Assembly: GCA_012932295.1 (NCBI GenBank) | Contig: JAAONU010000016.1 | Location: 44,733,241 to 44,797,240 of the forward strand | Direction of reading: 5' to 3' | Origin: Cyclina sinensis | Taxonomy: Eukaryota > Mollusca > Bivalvia > Venerida > Veneridae | DNA length: 64,000 nt | Shown: positions 47,689-59,600 of the stretch, piece by piece | Layout of the letters: every line of letters starts with the position of its first letter | Numbering within the stretch: position 1 is the first letter of the stretch | Program-made: the position numbers and the translations under genes | The notes under the pieces: generated by a model | What the model saw: the letters and a program-made list of their open reading frames with translations, nothing else | Database searches by the model: none | What the model was told of the DNA's origin: nothing

Positions 47689-49126
47689 AAGTTAGGAAAC
47701 CACCCGGTTTTTCATTTAAAAAAAGGAAATCTTTGTTACTGGGACAGATCATTGTATTTATTTCGATCACATTTATAGTATATTCATAGAAGGAATGAGA
47801 AAGAAAGCATAAAACTTTTGCCTGTATATCCCTTTAAAGAAAAGATTTTTATGTGATTGTATAGCTGTTTGTTTGCGTGTAAGATGCGTTTAAAGATACT
47901 CTGAATTTAACCATCACTATTATATCATTATATATCAATAGACAAAATATCTGAAAAAGAATTTTTGACGACTTAATCTGGCCTCTTCAGATATAACGAG
48001 CGAGCAATGACCTCATTTAAAACCCGGACAGAGTATACGTGTTTAAACATGTATAGATTAATGTTACGACACTTTGCTAAATTTTTAATCGAATTAAATG
48101 CGTTCGACTTTTTCGTTTATACCATATCTTTCATTTAGGCAGCTTCAGTACTAAAACAATTTTATGTAAGTAAGTAATAATTATCGTTAACTTTACGGTT
48201 CAATGTTTTAGATTTTAGTTTTTCTATTGGCTACTTAAAAGAAATCTAAACCATCATAGTGAAGTGTAAGTGGTTAACTAAGGCGAAGCGAAGTATTTGG
48301 ATCAAGTGGACTATTCGTACTTTCTTACATGTAACAGATTTTCTATGTGAATCTATAGACACATTCATTTCTGAGCTTTTTTTCTTTGTGATTAAACATG
48401 TCAAAAGGATTTTGATTCACCAGATTTCCTTTTATTAATACTTGCCATACGCTCAAACGTGAGACACATGAGGACGCACGGATATAGCGTTAGATATAAT
48501 TCAGTAAAATACTTCTATAAACTTTTTTTGTAAATTTGCACGCAAGAAAAATGTTAACCGTTCAGTTATTGTGTCTTTATGTAATCAAAAGTTGTATTAC
48601 GGAAGAAAATGTGTTCTTTGTTTGAGAATTGGTTTTAGACATTTATGAACTGATCTTTTAATAAATATTCTTTGGGGAAATTAAATTCTTTAAAGACGGG
48701 AGTAAAAAGATTTCAATTTTCTGTTTTTAATTTTTGCTTGTCTTGATTTGTTTATAAAATTAACTTATACTTCTTACAAACGTTTTTATAGACAAACTCT
48801 TCTGAAATATGGACAAGTGACAGGTTTCTCTATCTTTCAAAATATAAAATGAACACAGCGTTTACCTTTAGTGAATAACTGTAATGGACAAAGCTGTTTG
48901 AAAACAAAATGATTCGAATCTTGTGTTGTGTTTGTTCTAGGCTACACATATAATTTATACCTCTATTTACAACAAAGTTGTTAGATTTTAATTATCTAAA
49001 AAATAATATTTTGTTCATCATTGTTTAACATATATGTTACAAATATTTTCACGAACTTACTGTGCTTGTTTCTTGTTATTTTTCTCATCTAATATAGTAA
49101 ATATTTGTCGTTAAAAGCATCCTGGA

Positions 49127-49201
49127 AATATATTCTGATGTCATCAAGAACGGGTAGACTCTAGGTATGGCTTTTGTGCTAACAGCAAATTTTCCGACAC
49201 T
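49127..49201 (-). other. 75-nt conserved minus-strand frame, block V unit 2
   Basis: Reads SVGKFAVSTKAIPRVYPFLM then TSEYI. Acceptor-like 'tgtctgctaattcag' lies just upstream on the minus strand. Gap-free relative to the other four copies. Confidence 0.35.
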
Positions 49202-49446
49202 GAATTAGCAGACAAACCGCTGTAACAGATTTGTAGAAGAATTGTAAGTGTACAGCATTATTAAGCAATCCATAGTAACTGAAAAATACAACAAAAGAAA
49301 CTAAACGAATTATCATATTAAGTAACGTACATCTATCCTGAAAACAACATGAAACAAAAACATTCCTAACTTTATTGTACGTTTACTATATCACAATATT
49401 TGGAAGTTCCTATCAAAAATGCCAAATTTACTAGGGTTTAGTGTTA

Positions 49447-50290
49447 TTACGACTCCCTTCGAAGAAGCGGGGATATATTGCTTTGCACATGTCTATAGGT
49501 CCGTAGACCAGACCTTGTCCGATTAATAACTGAGCCTTAAGCCTTCAAACGTCATTAGGTGGTTGTTCTTATTGAGTAAAAGAACCCTTTTGTTTCTGGG
49601 GCCAGTAGATGAAAGGTCAAGGTCACTGTCACCTTGAATTTGAAAACTATGTCAGCTCACTTACTCGAGTACCATTGAACCCGCAGCCTTCAAACTTCAT
49701 AGGTTCGTTACCCTTACTTAGTAAAAGATCTGTTTTCTTTGAGGTCAGGAGGTCAAAGGTAAAGGTCACGGTCACCTTCAATCGCATACCTAATAACTAG
49801 AGAACGCTTTCGCCTATAGTCCTCAGATTTGGTAAGGATGTTGGTCTTGACCGGTAGCTGACCTCAAATGATTTTGAGGTCAGTAGGTCGAAGACCAAGG
49901 TCACTGTGACCTTGACCAAGAGGAGCTTGTCAGACCAATAAAACGCTTTGGCTTACAGTCCTCAGATTTGTTGGAGAGGTTATGACCGATAGATGACCCT
50001 TTTGATTTTGAGGTCAAGGTAAGCTTTGGCCTACAGTCCTCAGATATAGTGGGGCGGTAGGTCATGACCGGTAGATGATCCTATTGATTTGAGTTTAGTA
50101 AGTCTAAGGTCAAAGCTAACTTCACCACAAAAGCTGGTCTTAAGTCTTCAGATTTGGTAGTGTGCTTGGTCATGACATGTATATGACCCTTAATGATTTT
50201 GAAGTCAGTAGGTCAAAGGTCATGGCCATGTAACATGATTAATTAACTGTCATTATCGGGGCATACATGATTCACATACATTTCTTGTTT
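49447..50290 (+). mobile_element. AGGTCA-rich interspersed repeat, family F (copy A)
   Basis: It starts at 'cgactcccttcgaagaagcg' and 'ggggatatattgctttgcac', and ends near 'tatcggggcatacatgattc'. The interior is made of degenerate cores built around 'gtcctcagatttggt', 'gaccggtagatgacc', 'tgattttgaggtcagtaggt' and 'caaggtcac'. Block V units 1 and 4 lack it at the equivalent place (about 43250 and 60560), so it inserted in one lineage and was then copied by the segmental duplication. It is non-coding; the 63-codon frame at 49609 reads through it. Many nuclear-receptor-type half-sites are present. Confidence 0.75.
49898..49912. promoter_or_regulatory. Perfect estrogen-response-element-type palindrome AGGTCACTGTGACCT
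   Basis: Matches the AGGTCAnnnTGACCT consensus exactly. A second half-site-like ttgacc follows immediately, and an AAAGGTCAAGGTCA (ERR/SF-1-type) word sits at 49612-49625. It is repeat-borne; function is unknown. Confidence 0.4.
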
Positions 50291-52127
50291 ATGTTGTTAC
50301 ACACGAGTAAAATTCCGAATTATCATTTCAAAAGCTATGTGTTTTTACATGTTACGAAGGCATAACAAAATGTTGGCCAATGAATGTCTTACGTCTTTTT
50401 CAGACGAGTATATGTTATAAATATCAATGCAAATAAATATCGTTTTCTTGGAAGAAGACAGATCTTACATATTCACCATACTCTTTTCTTGTGATAATTA
50501 TGAGATGTAAATCATCTTAGTAAAAATGTGTCTAGTTCCACAGCTAGTCAACGTTTTGGTAAGTTTCGAAGCCAGTAATGTCCTGAAGAAAAGCCAGAGA
50601 GATCTTTTAAAACAAATTTCAATTTCATACACTAATTTTAAAGACAAATTTATTTTCAGTAAGCAATTTATTTCCTGCTTATAGATAAAGCAGTGTAACT
50701 GTATGAACATAAACTGTATTCACATGATTTCTTCCTACACGAATATTTATTTTAAGTTTGCCTTTGTACGTTTAAAAAATGAGTGGGGGACTTAAACGCA
50801 TCTTGTAAATGATGCTGTATTTCAAGATTTTTGTTTTATTCAAGGACGCGCTTCTGACTTAACTGAGACAGTGATTTACAAAAGTCGTCAATCCAGCTTT
50901 GTAGGTTATCAGATTTGGCGTTCTCAAAAAGATTATGTTAACCAAATTTTCTCTTTTAATTCGTCCTTACTATACATGAATATTCCTGAATGAAAAAAAA
51001 AAAAACAAGCAAAATATATTTTTTTAATTTTAAGTAAAGTTTATCATACCTGGTGACTTATGTCTAAGTGAATGCAATGTTGTTTTTTTTTCAAATTGCA
51101 ATAAAAGGTTATTTTGTTTACTAATACATCAACACAATAGACTGATTCCCAACATTACAGAATAAAGTGTACAATGTACAGTTAGGTCTGTGGTTGCAAC
51201 TCACAGCTGGATATTAAAATGAAGCCCTGATGAAGTATGGTTATACTTTAATTGCATTTGTTGTGTATTTGTTTGTCTGAGGAAGTAAACTGAATTAGGA
51301 AACAGATTTCTTATTAGTCCTTACTGAAATCAAATTCAATTGAATCGTGCTTAAGTGGTCATACTCGCGCGGAAGTCTGTTTTTAAATAGTTTATCGTCT
51401 CCAATATTATCCAGTAGCGTATTTAATTAGAAATGTCTTTGGTAAAGATACAGCCTGTATTATGGAAATATATAACTACCATAAAACCATGCAGTCAGGA
51501 AACTCAAAACATATGACAACATATTTTTTCTATTAAGCTGTGCTTAGGTAAATATCTAAAATACATTTTTTTTCTCACCAAAAAATAAACAAAATTTGAA
51601 ATAATGAGCCAGTACACCTTAATTCAATTGCCAACTACTAACTTTAATTTGTGACAGTATTAGACACTTTGTTAATTGAAACCTGTTTGAAGGCTTTTCT
51701 CAAAACAAATGTCATACAATGTTGTTTTCATGCTGTTTCTTACAAGTAAATAAAGCTTTTCGTTTTAATTTCAACAAGGACAGAGAAATTAATCTTACTG
51801 AATAATATTTCTGGATGTTATCTTTTCGAAAACCTCGATGTTATCTTGAATGTGGGTACGGTTAGTAAAGCTTTCGTCTAAGTGGTTATGTATCCTACAT
51901 TATTCCTGAAAGCAATAAAGAAATGAACTTTTATTCCCGTACTCTTTCATTGTAGGGTTACGATCGACGCACAGCTGTTTTGACTACCCAAACCCTGACA
52001 ACTGTTCAAAGAAGTCGATTCTTTACCAAGCGCTCTTAATTCAATTAAGCAAACCTCTTTCTAATGCATTGCTGTTTGCTATAGAAGGAACCAGTCATAG
52101 ACCTTTAAAGACAACATTTTTACTTAA

Positions 52128-52579
52128 AGGGATACAAAGGCAAATGAGTGCCCCAAAAATTAAAACTGATATTATTTGCTCAAATCACGTTCAATTTAAA
52201 GAACTTTAAATTCCCAGAATGAGGGCTCGAACGTAAATATTTGAACGTTCTTTAACAAAAAGTATAACTTGAACGAAAGCACCGGGTTATTTTCAAATAG
52301 GTCACAAAAAACCAATCGTCGTTTCTCTTGGGTTGTTTTTGCTGTAGATCACGTGACAGGTACTTCAACCGTCCAATCATTTAATGCGAAATTTAGCGTG
52401 AAATCAAAATTTTCTATCTAGACCCACGTGGGTCAAGTTAGGAAACCACCCGGTTTTTCATTTAAAAAGAGGAAATCTTTGTTACTGGGACAAATCATTG
52501 TATTTATTTCGATCACATTTATAGTATATTCATAGAAGGAACGAGAAAGAAAGCATAAAACTTTTGCCTGTATATCCCT
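52128..52579. mobile_element. TTAA-flanked MITE (piggyBac-like), 452 bp
   Basis: Left end AGGGATACAAAGGCAAA and right end TTTTGCCTGTATATCCCT form imperfect inverted repeats, each abutting TTAA (52124-52127 and 52580-52583). Block V unit 4 has the flanks nearly joined at about 58770-58810 ('caacattttcacccaaag' then 'atgatttatatagttg'), an approximate empty site. The interior is non-coding and holds the 14-bp palindrome at 52421-52434. In copy A only the right part remains. Confidence 0.75.
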
Positions 52580-53879
52580 TTAAAATAAGATTTTTATGTG
52601 ATTTGTATAGCTGTTTGTTTGCGTGTAAGATGCGTTTTAAGATTCTCTGAATTTAGCCATCACTATTATATCATATATATCAATAGACAAAATATCTGAA
52701 AAAGAATTTTTGACGACTCAATCTGGCCTCTTCAGACATAACGAGCGAGCAATGACCTCATTCAAAACCCGGACAGAGTATACGTGTTAAAACATGTATA
52801 GATTAATGTTACGACACTTTGCTAAATTTTTAATCGAATTAAATACGTTCTACTTTTTCGTTTATACCATATCTTTCATTTAGGCAGCTTCAGTACTAAA
52901 ACAATTTTATGTAAGTAAGTAATAATTATCGTTAACTTTACGGTTCAATGTTTTAGATTTTAGTTTTTCTATTGGCTACTAAAAAGAAATCTAAACAATC
53001 ATAGTGAAGTGTAAGTGGTTAACTAAGGCGAAGCGAAATATTTGGATCAAGTGGACTATTCGTATTTTCGTACATGTAACAGATTTTCTATGTGAAAAAT
53101 AGGAATATAGACACATTCATTTCTGAGCTTTTTTTCTTTGTGATTTAACATGTCGAAAGGATTTTGATTCACCAGATTTCCTTTTATTAATACTTGCCAT
53201 ACGCTCAAATGTGAGACACATGAGGACGCACGGATATACCGTTAGATATAATTCAGTAAAATACTTCCATTAACATTTTTGTAAATTTGCACGCAAGAAA
53301 AATGTTAACCGTTCAGTTATTGTGTCTTTATGTAATCAAAAGTTGTATTACGAAAATGTGTTCTTTGTTTGAGAATTGGTTTTAGACATTTATGAACTGA
53401 TCTTTTAATAAATATTCTTTGGGGAAATTAAATTCTTTAAAGACGGGAGTGAAAAGATTTCAATTTTCTGTTTTTAATTTTTGCTTGTCTTTATTTGTTT
53501 ATAAAATTAACTTATACTTCTTACAAACGTTTTTATAGACAAACTCTTCTGAAATATGGACAAGTGACAGGTTTCTCTATCTTTCAAAATATAACATGAA
53601 CACAGCGTTTACCTTTAGTGAATAACTGTAATGGACAAAGCTGTTTGAAAACAAAATGATTCGAATCTTGTGTTGTGTTTGTTCTAGGCTATAAATATAA
53701 TTTATACCTCCATTTACAACAAAGTTGTTAAATTTTAATTATCTAAAAAATAATATTTTGTTCATCATTGTTTAACATATATGTTACAAATATTTTCACG
53801 AACTTACTGTGCTTGTTTCTTGTTATTTTTCTCATCTAATATAGTAAATATTGGTCGTTAAAAAGCATCCCGGAAAAAT

Positions 53880-53954
53880 AATATATTCTGATGTCATCAA
53901 GAACGGGTAGACTCTAGGTATGGCTTTTGTGCTAGCAGCAAATTTTCCAACACT
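53880..53954 (-). other. 75-nt conserved minus-strand frame, block V unit 3
   Basis: Reads SVGKFAASTKAIPRVYPFLM then TSEYI. The frame stays open a little further (IIFPGCFLTTN) before a stop. Gap-free relative to the other copies. Confidence 0.35.
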
Positions 53955-54199
53955 GAATTAGCAGACAAACCGCTGTAACAGATTCATAGACGAATCGTAA
54001 GTGTACAGCATTTTTAAGCAATCCATAATAACTGAAACATACAACAAAAGAAACTAAACGAATTCTAATATTAAGTAACGTACATCTATCCTGAAAACAA
54101 CATGAAACAAAAACATTCCTAACTTTATTGTACGTTTAATATATCACAATATTTGGAAGTTCCTATCAAAAATGCCAAATTTACTAGGGTTTAGTGTTA

Positions 54200-55040
54200 T
54201 TACGACTCCCTTCGAAGAAGCGGGGATATATTGCTTTGCACATGTCTGTAGGTCCGTAGACCAGACCTTGTCCGATTAATAACTGAGCCTTAAGCCTTCA
54301 AACGTCATTAGGTGGTTGTTCTTATTGAGTAAAAGAACCCTTTTGTTTCTGGGGCCAGTAGATGAAAGGTCAAGGTCACTGTCACCTTGAATTTGAAAAC
54401 TATGTCAGCTCACTTACTCGAGTACCATTGAACCCGCAGCCTTCAAACTTCATAGGTTCGTTACCCTTACTTAGTAAAAGATCTGTTTTCTTTGAGGTCA
54501 GGAGGTCAAAGGTAAAGGTCACGGCCACCTTCAATCGCATACCTAATAACTAGAGAACGCTTTCGCCTATAGTCCTCAGATTTGGTAAGGATGTTGGTCT
54601 TGACCGGTAGCTGACCTCAAATGATTTTGAGGTCAGTAGGTCGAAGACCAAGGTCACTGTGACCTTGACCAAGAGGGGCTTGTCAGACCAATAAAACGCT
54701 TTGGCTTACAGTCCTCAGATTTGTTGGAGAGGTTATGACCGATAGATGACCCTTATGATTTTGAGGTCAAGGTAAGCTTTGGCCTACAGTCCTCAGATAT
54801 AGTGGGGCGGTAGGTCATGACCGGTAGATGATCCTATTGATTTGAGTTTAGTAAGTCTAAGGTCAAAGCTTACTTCACCACAAAAGCTGGTCTTAAGTCT
54901 TCAGATTTGGTAGTGTGCTTGGTCATGACATTTTTATGACCCTTAATGATTTTGAAGTCAGTAGGTCAAAGGTCATGGCCATGTAACATGATTAATTAAC
55001 TGTCATTATCGGGGCATACATGATTCACATACATTTCTTG
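54200..55040 (+). mobile_element. AGGTCA-rich interspersed repeat, family F (copy B)
   Basis: Near-identical to 49447-50290 because it was carried by the segmental duplication. It contains the same perfect AGGTCACTGTGACCT at 54651-54665. Non-coding. Confidence 0.75.
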
Positions 55041-56690
55041 TTTATGTTGTTACACACGAGTAAAATTCCGAATTATCATTTCAAAAGCTATGTGTTTTTA
55101 CATGTTACGAAGGCATAACAAAATGTTGGCCAATGATTGTCTTACGTCTCTTTCAGACGAGTATATGTTATAAATATCAATGCAAATAAACTGCAATTGA
55201 CTGCTGAATATTATTGCTTTTCGTGTGTTTTAGGGATGAACACTTTTAAGGCCTAAATCCGCTTTTATACATACATTTGTTTGAGCTTGCAGTGCATCGA
55301 ACGTGATAAAACAACCTCTTTTATGTTTTAAACGAATATATTTCTAATGAATTCAAATGCAGTAAAATGAAATTCTTCTTGATTCAAACAGTTTATCTTA
55401 TACTTGCCATGATTGTTTAAGCTAAAATCATCTTGTTGTTCACTAGTTCACTTTTTTTACGTGGACGTTTGACCACAATTACGTGACAGTATGCAACAGT
55501 ATGTTTAAATGAATAATTGAAACAAACTAAAACTCAATTTGCATTTTTGGTCAGCAGCTTCAGCAAGTACTTATTACCTAGCAGTCATTTACTATTAAAT
55601 ACATGGAGACCTTGAGCACATTTCCTGATTACAGCTATCTCTTCAATAGGAAGCAAATCAGCTTTAAATATTAAACAACATGTTTTATTTTGCTCTTGGA
55701 AAAGGAGTGTTCAAGTTATGTCTCTCCTAAGCAAAGCTGCGGTACTGTGACTTAATTTTTAATAAACCCATTCTCAAATTATACTTGTTTTCAAGATCTG
55801 TAACAATTAAAGTATAGGTCTTTAAAGAAAGCACAAAATTTTATAATATACTCAAGGAGACATAACCGTTTCTGTTGAATCACACTCAAATGTATGATAA
55901 TGAAACTACCTTAAAACAAGATTTAAAAAAAGGCTGGTCGAAATAACTGCAAACCAGTATTACTGTAACTCTACAGAATTAACTGAGTGTCAAGAAAATT
56001 TTAAGACATCAGTTGCACCGGTTTGTACTGACTGGACAATATAGTATAAACAGTTTCTAGGTCCTTACTTAAACACACCATTCCATTCTCGAGGTGTACT
56101 CGTTTCTCTGACCGAATTCCCAAGTGGACGAACTAAGTTGGAATTTACACAGTAGTTGAACAAAATCGTCTCGTATGTTACATTGCCGGTGTCCAAATTT
56201 ATCGATAAGACAAAGGAGGTTATTCATAACAAACCATCGAACGCTTACTATTCCACCTTTTTTCGTTAACTGTCAGTCGTTAATCTGTCTTAGACGGTCA
56301 CATTACGCCGGCTCAGACGACTAAGATCATCGAATCCTGATTAGTTAGCTTTTAAAGATGTGTGTTAGCAACGCGTACCTATCAACGAAAGCTGGAACCA
56401 AAAAGTAAACGACTAAATCGGACAAACTTATGTTTCCAAGGAGGCATAACTACAAACGTTTCATATATTAACGTCTTAAATGTATTGGCTTTAAAAACTA
56501 AAGCAAAATTGATTCTACCTACCTGAAAGTAAATATCTAAGTAAAAAAATCTTCTATTGAAATTCAGTGGAATTATCAATCCGTGTGCAAAAAAATGACA
56601 AACGAAAATATCAGAAAAAGTTTTTTATCTCGTTGAACACATAGAAAATTGAGGCAAAAACACATTTTAAGGTTTGTCTTAAATGTTATC

Positions 56691-59600
56691 TAGAATGTAT
56701 TTCCCAAAAAGAACTTGATGTAGACTTCGCAAATAGACACGATAAGTTTATATGTGTGTGCATTTTAAATCGCACGTTCATAGTAACAAAAAAAACATTA
56801 AATCCTAAAAACTAAAAAGATGGGGGCATAGTGTGGATGTTTTCAGTTCGAGAGGCAAACTATCAGTTCGATACTGTTTTAACATATTAAGTGCATTTCC
56901 TTACGGCGTGGTGTTGCATGATGCTGCCTGACAAATAAACATTAGAACACTGAAGTGCTTCACATACAGAATAAACAAAATAATTTCACCTGCAGTTTCA
57001 CTTTGCTTTGTTTTTACAAGTTTACAAACTTTACAAAGGTAGCCAATTTTAAGAGTTGAAAATATATATATAGTGATTGAGAAACCCAGTCTTGGAAAAG
57101 ACGGTGAAATAACACTACATTATTTACATAATCTCATAAAGGCAAATCACACACCCACCTAAATATTTATATCACTTTTCTGTCATTAAATCTTTCTAGA
57201 AAATTACTTCTTTCCCGTGTCACATGAGATTTATTTAAATCTCGTTATCGAAAGAAAGTTCCTGAATTTCCAAATTAAATTAAACCTTTCCTTTGCAGAA
57301 ACGTTGTTTATATTTTGAATCTGATAGTTGCATTGCTGTTGTCCCTCTTTAGTTTAACTGGAACATATTTATTTCTCAAACAAAAACAAAATTCTTAGTG
57401 ACATATAACACTAGTCATACCAATGCACACATCTCAAAATCAATTCGTATATTAATCGCTGACGATGGCGCTTCTGATTAAACATTGACAAGAAACTTAC
57501 ATATTCGTGGATTCAGCTCTGTAGGATATAAAAGTTGCAGTTCTTTAAAGGTGTTTGTGTATCAACATTCCCCTTATAATTTTCGCATACTAAATATGAA
57601 TGATTCTTATACACTAGCAAAAAATAGTAATATTATGATTATTAATCATTTTATTTCTTTAAAATATTCAGCCAACAGTAAATACACACTTGTTCACCTC
57701 AAGTTACTGTTACAATAATGCTTATTTTTCAAATTGCAGAACTATCGCCCAGTTTGTTTTGTGCACTGATAAACCGCCAAACATCACAAAACGAGTACAC
57801 AAGGTGCAGTTAGGTCTGTGGTTGCACCTCTCCGCTGAAAATTAAAATAAAGCCTTGATGAATTCTGTTTATACTTTTATTGAATTGTATGTGTGAAGTT
57901 TGATGTCTGAAAAAGTAAAATTAATTCAGGAATTCCTCAAAACTCATTTCAGTTGAGTTTCAATTGAAGAAAAATTCCTAAAAAGTCACAACTTATGGCA
58001 AAATATTTTTGTTTTTATCTTTTGCCAAGGTAAATATCTAAAAAGCAGATTCTGTTTTGTCTCAGAAAAAAAACTATATGTTTGAAATAAAAATCCAGTA
58101 GACCTTAATTCAACTGGAAACTATCAGTTTTATTAAAAACCATCTTATAACAAGTAGCTTTGTTTGAAACAAAGAACCAATAGACCTAACTTAAAATGCA
58201 ATCGTCAATTTTCCTTTCTTGACAAAATTAGAAACTTCCTTTAAAACATGTTACAAGTGATGCTCACCTGTTTAAAGCAATTCTCAAAACAATTGTCCTA
58301 CATACATGATATAAGGTTGTTTTCTTGTCTGCTGTTTCTTTGCAAGTACCTATCGCTTTTCGTTAAAATCTTCTCATGGACAATTAATCTTACTTAGGGA
58401 AAATTCTGAATTTTATCATATGAAATCCCAATACTATCTAGAATGTGTTTATGGTTCGTAAAGCTTTCGTCTTTGTAGTTCTGTGTCGTGCATTATTCAT
58501 AAAAGCAAAACAAAAACTTCTACCGCCGTTTTCTTTCACTGTATTGTAACAATCGAGCTGCTTTGACTACACAAGCTCTGACAAATGCACCAGGAAGCCG
58601 ATTATTTAGCTAGTGTTGCTAAGTATAGTGTTTTGAGTTTTTATACCGGATTGTATGTATGCTTTGACTTCGAATTCCAGTGAAAGCAGAATTCGTTCTG
58701 ATGCTTTGAAGCTTTTTATAAAAGGAGAAGAAACACTTATTCTATTGCAACCATTCATATACCTTAAAGGTCAACATTTTCACCCAAAGTAATGATTTCC
58801 ATGATTTATATAGTTGTTTGTTTGCCTCTAAGACGCGATTAAAGAAACTTTAAATCCAACCATTTGTTTAACTATTGGATTAACCACCAGAATTTTTATA
58901 TTTTATATTAATAGAAAAAAAGTATGTCCACAGGACATTTTGACGAATTAATTTGGCCAAGTCAGACCAAGCCTGCGCAAAGTGACCTCATCAAAAGCCC
59001 AGACAGAGAATGCGTGGTAGGTAAAATATATGTATAGATTTATTTCATGATAATATGCTAATTGTTTTACTAAACTAAATTCGTTTTATAGTGTTTTTTT
59101 TTACTTATTATCAGTCACAATTAAAAGACCAGCCATTCAGGCAGCCTCAGGACTAAAACAATTTTAGAAAAATGCGTCATAATTGTCTGTTTACAGTTAG
59201 GTCCGGTTTTTAATATTTTGGTTCTTTAACTGGCTGTCACAGAAAAAGCTATATAATCATAGTTAAGTATAAATGGTCAACTATGACGAACTGAATTATT
59301 CAGATCAATAGGGCTATTTATAATTTCTTAGACTTAACAATAATTTTTCTATGTCAAAAATAGAAAGGAAAAGATATGTGAGTCTACGTTCTAAGTTGCT
59401 TTATCTAAGTCTGTGTAGAAACGAAAATTAATTTGTGAACTATTTTCTCTCTATTCCATCAGATGCTGAGGATTTTGTTTTGTTGATTTCTTGTTATTCA
59501 TGTCATCCGCTGAACTTGAGTAACATGACGACGCACGATTATACCGTCGAATATGGTTCAATAGAATACTGCCAGTATCATTTTGTATAGTTTAACACAT

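Larger units (their letters stand above)
47246..50437. repeat. Recent segmental duplication, copy A
   Basis: Nearly identical to 51564-55190 over its length, far closer than any other pair of block V units. Examples: the 63-codon by-product frames at 49609-49800 and 54362-54553 differ at one residue only. Compared with copy B it lacks about 435 bp at about 47638, including the left part of the TTAA-flanked MITE whose right end survives at about 47822-47842. Confidence 0.9.
45771..50847. repeat. Block V, unit 2 (contains an inversion and a deletion)
   Basis: It follows the order of the other units except for the inverted segment 46264-47245. It ends early near 50847, after the part matching 43370-43560. 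47246-50437 is almost identical to 51564-55190 of the next unit, apart from a deletion of about 435 bp in this copy near 47638. Confidence 0.65.
51564..55190. repeat. Recent segmental duplication, copy B
   Basis: Partner of 47246-50437. It retains about 435 bp (about 51950-52383) missing from copy A, including the left half of a TTAA-flanked MITE, so copy B is closer to the ancestral state. The junction at 55190 ('aatgcaaataaa' then 'ctgcaattgactg') marks where similarity to copy A stops. Confidence 0.9.
50848..56690. repeat. Block V, unit 3
   Basis: It begins mid-unit at 'gcgcttctgacttaac' in standard orientation (the partner of the inverted segment in unit 2), continues as copy B of the segmental duplication to 55190, then jumps to the terminal part of the unit: 55190-56690 resembles 44570-45790 ('tattattgcttttcgtgtgt' versus 'tattaatgctttacttatgt'). 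No gene was recognised; the minus-strand frame at 56382-56579 has no preserved counterpart. Confidence 0.6.

Noticed and set aside
49609..54553. Two nearly identical 63-codon frames suggesting a duplicated small gene
   Set aside because: Both read through the family F repeat and are alike only because the whole segment was duplicated recently.
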